The notes beneath the pieces were generated by a model. The model was not told where the DNA came from, made no database searches, and saw nothing but the letters and a program-made list of their open reading frames with translations. A DNA stretch of 64,000 nt. It comes from Sphingomonas sp. AP4-R1 (GTDB taxonomy: Bacteria; Pseudomonadota; Alphaproteobacteria; Sphingomonadales; Sphingomonadaceae). The stretch covers positions 558,001 to 622,000 of the forward strand of contig NZ_CP053346.1 of the NCBI RefSeq assembly GCF_013113735.1. The letters are read 5' to 3'. Shown here one piece after another: positions 1 through 10,703 of this stretch (positions within the stretch are counted from its first letter, which is position 1; the number at the start of each line of letters is the position of its first letter). A program made the position numbers and the translations under genes.

Positions 1-169
1 TGGCGGCGTTGAAATAGAGCAGATCGGGATCGAGCAGCAGTTCGCGGCGAAGATCGACGCCGGGCGCCGCCGCCGCGGCGCCCGCCAGCGGGGACGCGGC
101 CGCCGCCAGCGCCGCGCCCTGCAGCAAAGCGCGCCGCGTCACGCCCGTCATGTCGTCCCGATCCGTCAT
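1..169 (-). CDS. Tat-exported protein, probably a class V aminotransferase-like PLP enzyme (5' end only)
   Basis: The gene reads on the minus strand and runs off the left edge, so only the first ~56 residues are visible. A twin-arginine motif (TRRALLQ) followed by an Ala-rich hydrophobic stretch marks a Tat signal peptide. The visible mature part ends LLDPDLLYFNAA, which resembles the N-terminus of class V aminotransferases (isopenicillin N epimerase-like). Two in-frame ATGs exist, at 169 and 151. The upstream start leaves MTDRDD before the second Met, and either gives a usable Tat n-region. The enzyme assignment rests on about ten residues and is tentative; the Tat signal is clear. Confidence 0.55.
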   Translation of the reverse strand, partial: MTDRDDMTGVTRRALLQGAALAAAASPLAGAAAAAPGVDLRRELLLDPDLLYFNAA

Positions 170-302
170 CTTTGCCCCCTCGTCGCCCGAACAGAGGCTA
201 GCAGGGCGACGTCGGCTCACAAGCCCGGCGGATCGAAATCGTTGGGCGGCCGGGGCAACGGCCGCTGTCCGGCGAGGGAGAGTATCCCCCTCGATGTGTA
301 TC

Positions 303-401
303 CGTCACCCGGACCTGGTTCGGGGCCCGCCGGGCGGCACGAACCGCAGGCCGTGGCGCGCACAGGGGGGTGGATGCCGGAACAAGTCCGGCATGACGGG
401 G
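303..401. repeat. Diverged palindromic repeat, family A
   Basis: The outer arms CGTCACCCGGACCTGGTT and AACAAGTCCGGCATGACG are imperfect inverse complements. They match the CGTCATCC...GGATGACG family seen elsewhere in the window. It lies in the 286-base gap upstream of a small membrane-protein gene. Nothing else is recognisable in that gap. Confidence 0.6.
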
Positions 402-455
402 ATTGTCCCAGTGCCTTATCTTGATAACACACAGTATCATGCCCATATTCGGGGC

Positions 456-674
456 ATGAACCTGCTGTCCCTGCTCATCGGGCTGATCACGCTGCCGGCG
501 GCGCTGCTCGCCTTCCTGCCTTTTCTGGGCTGGATGTACTGGCTGATCGTGCCGGTGGCGCTGGTCGGCCTCGTGCTAGGGCTGCTCTCCAGCCACACGA
601 CCGGACGGTGGCTCAATCTGGCGGTGGTCCTTGTCGGACTCGTCCGCCTGTGGATGGGCTTCGGTATTATCTAG
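456..674 (+). CDS. Small hydrophobic membrane protein of unknown function
   Basis: The 72-residue product is almost entirely hydrophobic and has two or three predicted membrane segments (about residues 3-22, 27-44 and 53-70) with a short polar SSHTTGR turn. The ATG at 456 is chosen because the hydrophobic protein begins exactly there, while the longer open frame upstream runs through a palindromic repeat and has no protein-like composition. No motif is recognised. It stands alone, with repeats on both sides. Confidence 0.6.
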   Translation: MNLLSLLIGLITLPAALLAFLPFLGWMYWLIVPVALVGLVLGLLSSHTTGRWLNLAVVLVGLVRLWMGFGII

Positions 675-679
675 ACGCG

Positions 680-760
680 CCGTGCTCCGGCGAAGGCCGG
701 AGCCCAGAGGCGCAGGCGTCGCGCCTGACGCTCTGGGCTCCCGCATTCACAGGAGTACGG
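680..760. repeat. Palindromic repeat, family D, between convergent genes
   Basis: The core contains TGCTCCGGCGAAGGCCGGAGCCCAGAG-like and CTCTGGGCTCCCGCATTC arms. It fills the 93 bases between the stop codons of the small membrane gene and the PEP-CTERM gene, so it could act as a bidirectional terminator. Confidence 0.55.
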
Positions 761-767
761 ACCCGCT

Positions 768-1502
768 TCAGACGAAGCGCACTCTCACCGAGCGGCGGCG
801 CATCGCTCCCCCGACCAGCCCGAAGCCCGCGATCATCATCATCCAGCTGGCGGGCTCGGGCACATCCGAGGGCGATGCGGCGGCTGCGACCACCACACGC
901 TGCAGCGAGACGCGGGCAGCGACGCGCGCATAGCTTTCGAACGTCGAATTGCTGAGGTTGGTCACGTAACTGATATAGTCGAACGTCGAGCCAGAGGTAT
1001 CGCTCGGCTGCAGCAGATAATCCATCGGCTGACGAAAATCGGTGATCGTATAGGGACCGTTCACGGGTGCGATGAAATCGTCGATCGCCCGCACACTGGA
1101 ATAGATGTGCCGGTCGTCGATGAAATCGTTGATGCGATTGGCCACGTCCGCGTTGATGCTGTCGCCGATGTCCGACCAATCGTTGCTGGTGCTGATCGCG
1201 CCACCGCCATTGCCCGCAATCGCATAGCTGCCGACGCCGGCCAGCGTGACGAGCCCGGTAAGGCCGCCCGCACTTTCGAAATAGCTCTGGCTCGGCGAAC
1301 TGTAGATCGTGCCCTTGGTGTCATCGATCGTGTAGACCGACGTGTAGGCCACGTTGGTCAGCACCTGCGACACCACATCCTGCCGCTCGTAGAGCTGCAC
1401 CTCGCTTGCCGTGCCGTAAAAAGTCATCGTGAAGATCGTCGCGCCGGCCGGCGCGACCGCCCCACCTGCGATCACACCGGCCGCTATCATCTTACGCCAC
1501 AT
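768..1502 (-). CDS. PEP-CTERM sorted exported protein
   Basis: The 244-residue protein has an N-terminal signal peptide (MWRKMIAAGVIAGGAVAPAGA) and a C-terminal sorting signal: VPEPASWMMM, a hydrophobic helix and a basic RRR tail. PEP-CTERM proteins are processed by exosortase and usually reach the cell surface or extracellular matrix. The middle is Ser/Thr/Gly-rich with no catalytic motif. The ATG at 1502 follows a good GAGAGAGGGAGA ribosome binding site. A longer open frame reaching 1634 is rejected because the signal peptide starts at 1502. No exosortase gene is in the window. Confidence 0.85.
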   Translation of the reverse strand: MWRKMIAAGVIAGGAVAPAGATIFTMTFYGTASEVQLYERQDVVSQVLTNVAYTSVYTIDDTKGTIYSSPSQSYFESAGGLTGLVTLAGVGSYAIAGNGGGAISTSNDWSDIGDSINADVANRINDFIDDRHIYSSVRAIDDFIAPVNGPYTITDFRQPMDYLLQPSDTSGSTFDYISYVTNLSNSTFESYARVAARVSLQRVVVAAAASPSDVPEPASWMMMIAGFGLVGGAMRRRSVRVRFV

Positions 1503-1787
1503 CACTGGTCTCCCTCTCTCACAATCCGAACCTTGATCGGTCGCACCGTCAGGAGGGGCGCACGGCACGGCCACCTTGCAGCGGCAGCGCGATATGGGGC
1601 CCCCACCCGGTCCGCCGCAGCGATCCGCACCCACATCGTTTCGTTAACCGTCCCGATTTCGCTCGTAATCCACCAAATGATGGATGCGCGCGCGGGATCA
1701 CTGGCCGCTTCGGCCCCATCCCCTTGATCCGGCGGAGTAGGCGCTTCACGCTTCGTTATCCCGCCAAGGCCGTCCGATGGGGAATGG

Positions 1788-2942
1788 ATGACCGACCGCC
1801 TGCCTCTGGCGACCTTGTCCGCGCTGATCGGGCGGATCTACGATTGTGCGATCGATCCGACCCTGTGGCCGGAGACGCTCACCGAGCTGCGCCATGATCT
1901 GGGCTTCTCGCAGGCGATCCTGACGCTGCAGGCGATGCCCACCGGCCGCGTCCTGCTGAACGTGGCGAGCGGCATCCCGGACGAATGGCTGGTGCGGATC
2001 GGCGACTATTCGGCGGACATCGTCGCGCTCTGGGGCGGCGCGGCCGCGATCGCCGCGACCCCGCTGGAGCGACCCGTACTGCTGTCGGAGGTGAACCCCG
2101 AGACGGCGAACGGCACCTGCCGCAATCCTTATTATCTCGAATGGCGCCAGCCGCAGGGGATCACCGATACGCTGGCGCTGGGGCTGGGCCGCGATGCGAC
2201 CAGCCTCGCCACCGCCAGCTTCGTCCGCCACGAGAGCCAGGGCCCGATCGGCGCGATGGAGCGGGAGACGGCCGCGTTGCTCGCCCCCCATCTCCGCCGC
2301 GCCGTGACGATCAGCCGCCTGCTCGACGTGCAGACCGTGACGGCAGCGACGTTCGATGCCGTGCTGGGCCTGCTGGCGACGCCGGTGCTGCTGGTGGATA
2401 CGGCCCTGGGGCTGGTCCACGCCAATCCGGCGGGCGCGGCTTTGCTGGACCGGCGGCGACCGCTGGAGCTGCGCGGCGGACGGATTTCGGGGATCGGCCC
2501 CGGTGTCCACCGCGCGATCATGGCCGCGATCGGCGCCGCCGCGACGGGCGAGGCGCGGATCGAGCGCAAGGGCTTCGGCATTCCGGCGACGGACGGACAG
2601 GGCGCCTGCGCGATCCATGTGCTGCCGCTGGCCCCCACGATCGCGCGCGGAGGGATCGCGCCGAGCGCGGTGGCCGCGATCTTCGTGGCGGAGGGCCTGT
2701 TGCCCGCGCGCGAGACGGGCGCGCTGCTGGCCGGCCTGTTCGGCTTCACCGAGGCGGAGCGGCGCGTATGCGAGCGGATCGTGGCAGGCGCGACGGTGGC
2801 GGAGGCGAGCGTGGCGCTGGGCATCGGCGTGGCGACGGTGCGCACGCATCTGCTGCGCATCTTCCAGAAAGCGGGAGTGGGCCGGCAGGCGGAGCTGGTG
2901 GCGCTGGCGGCGGCGCTGCGCGCGCCCGTATCGGGCGACTGA
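1788..2942 (+). CDS. LuxR-family transcriptional regulator
   Basis: The 384-residue protein has a C-terminal LuxR/GerE helix-turn-helix at about residues 319-375 (FTEAERRVCERI ... VATVRTHLLRIFQKAGV). The long N-terminal region carries no recognised receiver or autoinducer domain; a PAS-like fold around residues 195-300 is possible but not demonstrable by eye. It lies next to the flagellin gene, so a role in motility control is conceivable, but only its position suggests this. The ligand and targets are unknown. Confidence 0.85.
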   Translation: MTDRLPLATLSALIGRIYDCAIDPTLWPETLTELRHDLGFSQAILTLQAMPTGRVLLNVASGIPDEWLVRIGDYSADIVALWGGAAAIAATPLERPVLLSEVNPETANGTCRNPYYLEWRQPQGITDTLALGLGRDATSLATASFVRHESQGPIGAMERETAALLAPHLRRAVTISRLLDVQTVTAATFDAVLGLLATPVLLVDTALGLVHANPAGAALLDRRRPLELRGGRISGIGPGVHRAIMAAIGAAATGEARIERKGFGIPATDGQGACAIHVLPLAPTIARGGIAPSAVAAIFVAEGLLPARETGALLAGLFGFTEAERRVCERIVAGATVAEASVALGIGVATVRTHLLRIFQKAGVGRQAELVALAAALRAPVSGD

Positions 2943-3023
2943 ACACTGATCTTACGCGCCTCATGGCGCGTTACGGGAGCGGGCCGGTGCCGCAGGATTT
3001 GGCGGAGGCCAAATCCGCCACTC

Positions 3024-3068
3024 CAAAAAATAAGCCCCCGGCGCCGAGGGGAGGGAGCGCCGGGGGCC
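3024..3068 (-). terminator. Rho-independent terminator of flagellin gene
   Basis: On the minus strand an 11-bp perfect stem (GCCCCCGGCGC at 3034-3044 pairing with 3057-3067) is followed by a TTATTTTTT tract at 3024-3033. It lies 27 bases past the flagellin stop. Confidence 0.9.
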
Positions 3069-3094
3069 TGGTTTGCCCGAAGGAAGGTCGGGAC

Positions 3095-5050
3095 TTAGCG
3101 CAGCAGGGTCATCACGTTCTGACCGCTCTGGTTGGCCTGGGCCAGCATCGCCGTGGCAGCCTGCGAAAGGATCTGCGACTTGGCGAGGTTGGTCGTTTCC
3201 GCCGAGAAGTCCGCATCCTCGATCCGCGAACGGGCGTCTTCGAGGTTGGTGGACGTCGTGGTCAGGTTGTTGACGGTGACTTCCAGACGGTTCTGGATCG
3301 CGCCGAGATCGCCGCGGCTCTGCGACACCTTGTCGAGGGCCTTGTCGATCACCTTCATCGCGCTGGAGGCCGAGGCCTGCGTCGCGATCGAGAGCGAACC
3401 GGAGACGAAGTCGCTGGAGCCGCCCTGGTTGGCGATGCCCACCTTGGTGAGCGACGCCGCCGAACCTTCGACCTTGATGTCGGCGCCGGCATCGGACTTC
3501 AGCGAGATCTGGCCGTGGGCGACCGCGCCGGCAGCGAAGCCGGTGAGAGCCGTACCGTCGGCCGTGCTGGCCGCCGCAACCGCAGCGCTGCCGTTCTTGA
3601 TCGTGATGTCGTTGCCGCCATCCGAGGTCAGGATCAGGTTACCCTTGTCGTCGGTCGAGGCGACCACGCCGGAAATGCCCGCCGCGTTGATGTTCTGAAC
3701 CAGATCCGAGAGCGACATGCCGGCGGTGCCGTCCGTGTCGGCCATCGTGACGGTCGCGCCGTTGATCTGCAGATCGTTGCCGACCACCAGTTCCGATGCC
3801 GCGACCTGCGCCGTCACCACCGTCTTGGCGCTCGCCGAGACGCCGGTCTGGCCCTTGACCGCGTTGATCGCCGCCGCCTTCGAAGCCGCCGAGGCATCGC
3901 TCGACGCGCCCACCGTGACGCCGTTGATCTTGACGTCGTCGGTCGAGGTCAGGGCGCCGGCGCCGGTCGCGCCGCCGGTGACCGTCGTGCCGTCGGTCAT
4001 CTCGTTCAGGCCCACCGCCACGAAGTCGGCGTGCGTGCCGGCCGTGCCGCGGGTGATCTTGACGTCGCTGCCGTCGGCGCTGTTCAGAGCCACGAAGCCG
4101 CCATAGGTGCCGGTCGAGAGACCCGCGACGCCCGGAGCCGTACCACCGATCGCGATGTCCGAACCGGTGTCGTTCGAGAGCGTGAAGGTGCCGTCGCCGT
4201 TCAGCTTGGCGGTAACGCCCGCCACGTCACGGTTGATGTGATCGACCAGTTCCTGGGCGTTCGTACCGGTCACCGCGACGCTGTTGATCGTCAGCTGGCC
4301 GGTCGACACGCCGCTCGAGGAGAGCGTGCCGCTCGTCAGCGTGTTGTAGGCGGTCGCCGAAACGCCGGTCTGGCCGGTGTTCGTGTTGATCGCCGCGGCG
4401 AGATCCTTCGCGGTGTTGCCGGCCGGAGCCGTCACGAAGGCATCCTTGCCGTTCAGCTGGATGTCGCTGGCGCCGAGCGTGGTCAGGCCGGTGCTGCCGA
4501 CGCGGCCGGTGGTGACCTGACCGTCGACCTTGTACCCGTTCAGGCCCAGCGAGTCGGCCGAAGCGTTGACCATCTTGATCGAGACCTGATCCGACGCGTT
4601 CGTGCCGGTCTGCAGGTTGATCGCCTTCGACGAGCCGTCCAGCAGCGCGATGCCGTTGAAGTTGGTCGTCTTGGAGATGTTGTCGACTTCCGAGACGAGC
4701 TGCGTCAGCTCGTTCTGCAGGCTGCCGCGATCGGTGTCGGAGAGCGTGCCGTTGGCGCTCTGGACAGCCAGTTCCTTCATGCGCTGAAGCATGTTGGTGA
4801 CCTGGCCGAGCGCGCCTTCCGCCGTCTGCGCCATCGAGATGCCGTCATTCGCGTTGCGGACCGCAACCGCCAGGCCACGGACCGTCGAGGTCATGCGGCT
4901 GGAAATTGCGAGACCGGCCGCGTCGTCCTTGGCCGAGTTGATGCGCTTGCCGGTCGACAGGCGCTCCATTGCAGTCTGGGTCGCCTTCTGGGCAGTGTTC
5001 GTGCCCGCCTGGGCCCGGAGCGCCGCGATGTTGGTGTTGATCACAGTCAC
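3095..5050 (-). CDS. fliC: Flagellin, large form with duplicated central module
   Basis: This 651-residue protein forms the flagellar filament. The conserved D0/D1 ends are intact: N-terminal [12 protein letters not shown] with [19 protein letters not shown], and C-terminal [21 protein letters not shown] ending QNVMTLLR. The surface-exposed middle (about 195-556) is expanded and appears to be two copies of one module (about 195-368 and 370-556). Each copy carries an AAIN...GQTGVSA segment and a flagellin IN-type (L)V..IN...G repeat. The start is GTG at 5050, preceded by GGAAAGGA. A sigma-28-like promoter lies upstream and a strong terminator downstream, so it is a single-gene unit. It is the only flagellin gene in the window. 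Confidence 0.97.
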   Translation of the reverse strand: MTVINTNIAALRAQAGTNTAQKATQTAMERLSTGKRINSAKDDAAGLAISSRMTSTVRGLAVAVRNANDGISMAQTAEGALGQVTNMLQRMKELAVQSANGTLSDTDRGSLQNELTQLVSEVDNISKTTNFNGIALLDGSSKAINLQTGTNASDQVSIKMVNASADSLGLNGYKVDGQVTTGRVGSTGLTTLGASDIQLNGKDAFVTAPAGNTAKDLAAAINTNTGQTGVSATAYNTLTSGTLSSSGVSTGQLTINSVAVTGTNAQELVDHINRDVAGVTAKLNGDGTFTLSNDTGSDIAIGGTAPGVAGLSTGTYGGFVALNSADGSDVKITRGTAGTHADFVAVGLNEMTDGTTVTGGATGAGALTSTDDVKINGVTVGASSDASAASKAAAINAVKGQTGVSASAKTVVTAQVAASELVVGNDLQINGATVTMADTDGTAGMSLSDLVQNINAAGISGVVASTDDKGNLILTSDGGNDITIKNGSAAVAAASTADGTALTGFAAGAVAHGQISLKSDAGADIKVEGSAASLTKVGIANQGGSSDFVSGSLSIATQASASSAMKVIDKALDKVSQSRGDLGAIQNRLEVTVNNLTTTSTNLEDARSRIEDADFSAETTNLAKSQILSQAATAMLAQANQSGQNVMTLLR

Positions 5051-5119
5051 AGGTTGGTTCCTTTCCCCGCTTAATCCCAGGCGTCGGACAGGGGAGTGTC
5101 CTTGCCGCCTCGAAACCGG

Positions 5120-5146
5120 ATAACGACCGTCCTCGCCGGTGCTTTA
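5120..5146 (-). promoter_or_regulatory. Sigma-28 (FliA)-type promoter of fliC
   Basis: On the minus strand TAAAGCAC (5146-5139), an 11-base spacer and GTCGTTAT (5127-5120) approximate the FliA consensus TAAAGTTT-N11-GCCGATAA. The site is about 70 bases upstream of the flagellin GTG. Similar CGTTA -10 elements precede flgM and motA. Confidence 0.5.
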
Positions 5147-5349
5147 ACCAGGTTTTTTTCGGGACCCCGTCGAAAGGGTGGAAAGGGGCGGATTTCTCGC
5201 GCTCCCGCATGTCCACACGGGACGCGCACGCCCCACGCGTACGGATCACACGCGGGTGCCTTTAAGGATTTGATAGTTAATTCGGGCGTAACCAGCCTTC
5301 ACGGACGGCGAATGGGCCGCCCGGATGTAAGTTTCGAGGGCTGTTGCGG

Positions 5350-6630
<1,281 letters not shown>

Positions 6631-6640
6631 GGACTGACCG

Positions 6641-7018
6641 ATGACCAGCATCACCCCCTCCAGCCTGCTCGCGATGCGCGCGGCGATCCTGCAGCAGAAC
6701 AGCGCGCTGCAGAAGGCGTCCGGTTCGGCCGGCGTCGGCGGTATCGGCGGCGCGGCGCCCATCGGCGGCGTGGCCCCGGCGACCGACTCGACGAACGCCA
6801 CCAGCTTCACCGGCGCGATGAAGAACGCGCTGGAAAGCGTGAACGGCCTCCAGTCCAAGGCGGAAGCCGTCACCAATTCCTACGAGCGTGGCGAGACCAC
6901 GGACATCGCCCAGGTCATGCTCTCCCGCGAGCATGCCTCGGTCGGCTTCCAGGCGACGCTGCAAGTCAGAAATAAACTTCTGTCCGCGTACAAGGACATC
7001 ATGAGCATGCCGGTCTGA
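6641..7018 (+). CDS. fliE: Flagellar hook-basal body protein FliE
   Basis: FliE is the adaptor that joins the MS ring to the proximal rod. The 125-residue protein has the conserved C-terminal half (FTGAMKNALESVNGLQ ... DIAQVMLSREHASVGFQ ... VRNKLLSAYKDIMSMPV). The first ~55 residues include a Gly-rich linker (SAGVGGIGGAAPIGG). It is translated just after flbD, and its stop is one base from the fliF start. Confidence 0.95.
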   Translation: MTSITPSSLLAMRAAILQQNSALQKASGSAGVGGIGGAAPIGGVAPATDSTNATSFTGAMKNALESVNGLQSKAEAVTNSYERGETTDIAQVMLSREHASVGFQATLQVRNKLLSAYKDIMSMPV

Positions 7019-7019
7019 T

Positions 7020-8798
7020 ATGAGCGACGCAGCCCTCCCCGTCGCGGCCTCGCCGCGCCTTCCCACCGCCATTCCCTCGGGCAACGTGCTGGAGCGCATC
7101 CGAGACTTCGCGCGCCAGCCGGCCGTGGCCAAGAGCCTGCCGATGGTGGGCATCATCGGCGCGCTGGCGATCGCCTTCGCGGCGTGGATGACCTTCGCCA
7201 CCGGCCCGCAGCGCGATCTGTTCGCGGGGCTGGGCGATGCGGACAAGGCCGCCGTCGCCGATCAGCTGACCAGCGGCGGGATCAAGTATCAGATCGATCG
7301 CAGCACGGGCGCCGTCACGGTGTCCGAAAACGATTATTACCGCGCCAAGATGCTGCTGGCCCAGGCCGGCCTGCCCAAGAGCGCGCCCGACGGCGACAGC
7401 GTGATCTCCTCGCTGCCGATGGGCGCGAGCCGCGCCGTGGAAGGCGAGCGTCTGCGTGGCGCCCGCGAAGTGGATCTGGCCCGCACGATCGAGGCGATCG
7501 ACGCCGTGGACAATGCCAAGGTCCACCTCGCCGTGGAGCAGCCGAGCGTGTTCGTGCGCGATCAGACGCCCGCCGCCGCTTCGGTGATGCTGCGCCTGCG
7601 CCAGGGCCGCGCGCTCTCCGACGGACAGGTGCAGGCGATCGTCAATCTGGTCGCGGCTTCGGTGCCGGGCCTGTCGCCCGATCATGTCTCGGTCGTCGAT
7701 CAGACCGGCCACCTGCTCTCGCGCCAGGGCGGCGACCCGGCCGGCGATCGCCAGCTGGAGCTGCAGCAGCGCACCGAGCAGCGCTATATCGATGCGATCA
7801 CCAAGCTGCTGACGCCGCTGGTGGGCGCGGACGGCTTCACCACCGAAGTCCACACCGATCTGGACTTCGCCGAGGTGCAGGCCACGCGCGAAAGCTACCC
7901 CAAGGACACCGGCGGCCTGAAGGCCGAAGCCGGCGGCTGGAACAAGGACCAGGCCGGCAACACGCAGGCCGGCGGCATCCCCGGCGCCATCGCCAACCAG
8001 CCGCCGACGACGGCGCAGGTGACGCCGACTCCCCCGGCGCAGGTGCAGCCCGGTGCCGCCCCCGGCACCCCCGGTGCGGCGCAGGCCGGCACCACCGCGG
8101 CGGCCGACGGCGGCAAGACCAGCGAGACCTACAACCGCACGTTCGAGCTGGGCCGCGAGGTTTCGGTGACGCGCAATCCGGTCGGCACGATCCGGCGCCT
8201 GTCCGTGGCGGTCGCCCTGAAGCAGGGCGCCAAGCCCCGCAGCGTGGCGGAACTCGCCCAGATCGAGCAGCTCGTGAAGGGCGCGGTCGGCTTCGACCAG
8301 CAGCGCGGCGACCAGTTCGCGCTCTCCAGCCGGACCTTCGCCGACGTGGCCGCCAACGACAATGCGCCGAAATGGTACGATGCCTCGTGGGTTTCGATCG
8401 CTGCGCGCAACGGTTCGGCCCTGCTGATCGCGCTGCTCGTCTTCTTCGGCATCGCCAAGCCGCTGATGAAGCGCGGCGGCGTGGGTGGCGGCAAGGCGGC
8501 CAAGGGTGCGAAGGCCGCCAAGGGCGCGGCCGGCTCTGCAGCCGGTGCCGGCGGCACGCTCGACACGTCGACGCCGCCGAGCCCCGAAATCCAGCGCGAG
8601 ATCGCCGCCGCCATCGCCTCCGAGGCGGCCGGCGACCCCAGCCGCCCGGTGACGCTCGACATGATCGAATCGGCCCCCGGTTACTCGGATCGCGCCGCCC
8701 TGATCCGCAACTTCGTCCGCCAGGATCCGGCGCGCGCCGCGCTCGTTGTTCGTGATCTCATCCGCGCCGACATGCCCGGCGCCGCGCAGAACGGATAA
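7020..8798 (+). CDS. fliF: Flagellar MS-ring protein FliF
   Basis: FliF forms the inner-membrane MS ring. The 592-residue protein has a first membrane segment near residues 43-61, ring-building motifs (LPKSAPDGDSVISSLPMGASRAVEGERLRGAREVDLARTIEAI in pieces), a Pro/Ala/Gly-rich loop around 320-370, and a second membrane segment near 458-480. The C-terminal tail that binds FliG is present. It starts one base after the fliE stop, consistent with translational coupling. Confidence 0.97.
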   Translation: MSDAALPVAASPRLPTAIPSGNVLERIRDFARQPAVAKSLPMVGIIGALAIAFAAWMTFATGPQRDLFAGLGDADKAAVADQLTSGGIKYQIDRSTGAVTVSENDYYRAKMLLAQAGLPKSAPDGDSVISSLPMGASRAVEGERLRGAREVDLARTIEAIDAVDNAKVHLAVEQPSVFVRDQTPAAASVMLRLRQGRALSDGQVQAIVNLVAASVPGLSPDHVSVVDQTGHLLSRQGGDPAGDRQLELQQRTEQRYIDAITKLLTPLVGADGFTTEVHTDLDFAEVQATRESYPKDTGGLKAEAGGWNKDQAGNTQAGGIPGAIANQPPTTAQVTPTPPAQVQPGAAPGTPGAAQAGTTAAADGGKTSETYNRTFELGREVSVTRNPVGTIRRLSVAVALKQGAKPRSVAELAQIEQLVKGAVGFDQQRGDQFALSSRTFADVAANDNAPKWYDASWVSIAARNGSALLIALLVFFGIAKPLMKRGGVGGGKAAKGAKAAKGAAGSAAGAGGTLDTSTPPSPEIQREIAAAIASEAAGDPSRPVTLDMIESAPGYSDRAALIRNFVRQDPARAALVVRDLIRADMPGAAQNG

Positions 8799-8803
8799 GA
8801 ACG

Positions 8804-9862
8804 ATGGCCGAACCCCAGGGACAGCCGCTCGCCTTCGGCTCCGACAAAGGCACGGGCCCCGCGCCGGCCAACACGCCGACCGGCAGCCAGGCCGCCGCGA
8901 TCCTGCTGATGCTGCTGGGCGAGCAGGAAGCCGCCGAAGTTCTCGGCCGGCTCGATCCGCCCGAGGTGGAGCATCTGGGCGGGGCGATGTTCCACGTCGC
9001 CGACGTCTCCGAGCGCGAAGTGAACGGCGTGCTCGACGAATTCGTGAACCGCGCCAAATCGCGCACCACGATCGGCTATGCCGCCGACACGCAAATCAAG
9101 GCGATGATGGAGCGCGCACTCGGCCCCGAGCGCGCCGGCACCATCCTCGACCGCATCACGCCGCCGACGCGCGGGCCTTCGCTCGACGCGCTGAAGTGGA
9201 TGGATCCGATGACGATCGCCGCTCTGATCGACGGCGAGCATCCGCAGCTGATCGCGGTGGTGCTGGCGCATCTGGAGCCGCCGATCGCGGCCGACGTGCT
9301 GCAGCAGATGCCGGAAGACATCCAGCCGCAGCTGATCCACCGCGTCGCCACGCTGGGGCCGATCAGCTCGGAAGCATTGGAAGATGTCGAGCGCCTGCTG
9401 CTGCGCCCCGTCTCGCAGCCCAAGTCCGGCGCCGCCACGCGCCGCGGCGGCACCAGCGAGGCCGCGCAGATCGTCAACAACAGCCGCAAGGCCGCCGAGA
9501 GCCGCATCCTGAAGGCGCTGCAGAAGCTGGACAAGAATCTGGCGCGCGTGATCGAGGACGAGATGTTCGTCTTCGACAATCTCAACGCGCTGGACGACAA
9601 GAGCCTCGGCACGCTGCTGCGCTCGGTCGACAGCGACATCCTCGTCGTCGCGCTCAAGGGAGCCGAGGAGCGGCTCAAGGCCAAGATGTTCGGCTGCATG
9701 TCCAGCCGCGCGGCGCAGTCGATCCAGGATTCGATCGCGGATCGCGGCCCGATGCGTCTGGCCGAAGTGCAGGAAGCGCAAAAGGAAATGCTCTCCATCG
9801 CCCGCCGCCTCGCCAGCGACGGCACGATCAACCTGGGCGGCAAGGACGACGATTATGTCTGA
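8804..9862 (+). CDS. fliG: Flagellar motor switch protein FliG
   Basis: FliG is the C-ring protein that contacts the stator and transmits torque. The 352-residue protein has the N-terminal FliF-binding region (AAILLMLLGEQEAAEVLGRLDP), an EHPQLIAVVLAHLEP middle domain, and the charged torque helix region (DNLNALDDKSLGTLLRSVDSDILVVALKGAEERLKAKMFGCMS in pieces). It lies 5 bases after fliF and overlaps fliH by 8 bases. Confidence 0.97.
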   Translation: MAEPQGQPLAFGSDKGTGPAPANTPTGSQAAAILLMLLGEQEAAEVLGRLDPPEVEHLGGAMFHVADVSEREVNGVLDEFVNRAKSRTTIGYAADTQIKAMMERALGPERAGTILDRITPPTRGPSLDALKWMDPMTIAALIDGEHPQLIAVVLAHLEPPIAADVLQQMPEDIQPQLIHRVATLGPISSEALEDVERLLLRPVSQPKSGAATRRGGTSEAAQIVNNSRKAAESRILKALQKLDKNLARVIEDEMFVFDNLNALDDKSLGTLLRSVDSDILVVALKGAEERLKAKMFGCMSSRAAQSIQDSIADRGPMRLAEVQEAQKEMLSIARRLASDGTINLGGKDDDYV

Positions 9863-10541
9863 TCTGGCCGGTCTGTCCGATCTGTCCGGGGCCTTCGGCG
9901 CCTCCTTCTTCGCCGACGCGCAGGCCGTGCCGGTGTGGACCAAGCCCAAGGCGACGCAGTTCGTCGCGCGGCCGACGGCGATGGGCGGCACCTTCTCCGC
10001 CTGGGCCAGCGAACCGGCGGCGCCGTCGCAGACGCCCGAGCCGCAGGCGGGCAGCGACATCGACGAAATCGAGGCGATGCGCGCGGAAGCCTATGCGGCA
10101 GGCTTCGAGGAAGGCCATCGCACCGCGCTGACCGCGTATGAGAGCGAGCATGCCGCGTTCGATCGTCTGGCGGCCGCGCTCGCCGGTATCCAGCCCGAGG
10201 CGCCCGCCGATCTGGCGGCTCTGCTTTCCGAAACCGTCTCCCGCCTCGTGCGGCAGGTGGTGGGCGAAGCGGCCGCAATCGACGGCGAGCTGCTGCTGGA
10301 GCGCACCCATGCGGTCGCCGCGCTCGTCACCGAGGATAGCGGCCCCGCGCGCCTGCGCCTGAACCCTGCCGACGCGGCGCGCATCGACGGCCTGCGCCCG
10401 GACCTGAAGCTGATCGCAGACCCCGCCATCGCCGAGGGATCCGTCGTGGCGGAGACCGCCAGCGGCTGGATCGAGGACGGCCCCGCCATCCGCATGGAAA
10501 AGCTGCGCACCCTGCTGGATGCGATGAGCAGCCGCCGCTGA
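9855..10541 (+). CDS. fliH: Flagellar export ATPase regulator FliH
   Basis: FliH binds FliI and tethers it to the export gate and C-ring. The 228-residue product has the usual layout: a variable Ala/Pro-rich N-terminus, an Ala/Glu-rich region (EAMRAEAYAAGFEEGHRTAL) resembling the FliH AxxxG helix, and a C-terminal domain with LRLNPADAARI and AETASGWIEDGP. The assignment relies on these weak motifs plus position between fliG and fliI. Confidence 0.85.
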   Translation: MSDLAGLSDLSGAFGASFFADAQAVPVWTKPKATQFVARPTAMGGTFSAWASEPAAPSQTPEPQAGSDIDEIEAMRAEAYAAGFEEGHRTALTAYESEHAAFDRLAAALAGIQPEAPADLAALLSETVSRLVRQVVGEAAAIDGELLLERTHAVAALVTEDSGPARLRLNPADAARIDGLRPDLKLIADPAIAEGSVVAETASGWIEDGPAIRMEKLRTLLDAMSSRR

Positions 10542-10611
10542 GTGCATCGGTGCGGCCCGGTTCGAGCAAAACACCGGACGGTTCGTGGCGATGCCCCCAC
10601 ATTTTTCATCC

Positions 10612-10617
10612 TATAAT
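10612..10617 (+). promoter_or_regulatory. Candidate vegetative -10 element before the GGDEF gene
   Basis: A perfect TATAAT hexamer lies in the gap between fliH and the GGDEF gene, about 90 bases before that gene. I see no clear -35 at standard spacing, so this is only a candidate. It would allow expression independent of the flagellar operon. Confidence 0.3.
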
Positions 10618-10703
10618 AGGCTCACGTTAACCGCCTACTAGTCAGGAGCGGGGTAATCTGGTTCGCGCTGGGATCGTCAGCCTGCCTTGGATTATCGCCC
10701 AAA

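Noticed and set aside
1985..5074. A 1029-residue open frame on the plus strand covering the LuxR gene and the antisense of flagellin
   Set aside because: It is Arg/Gly/Asp-rich shadow translation of GC-rich DNA; the overlapped genes match families over their full lengths.
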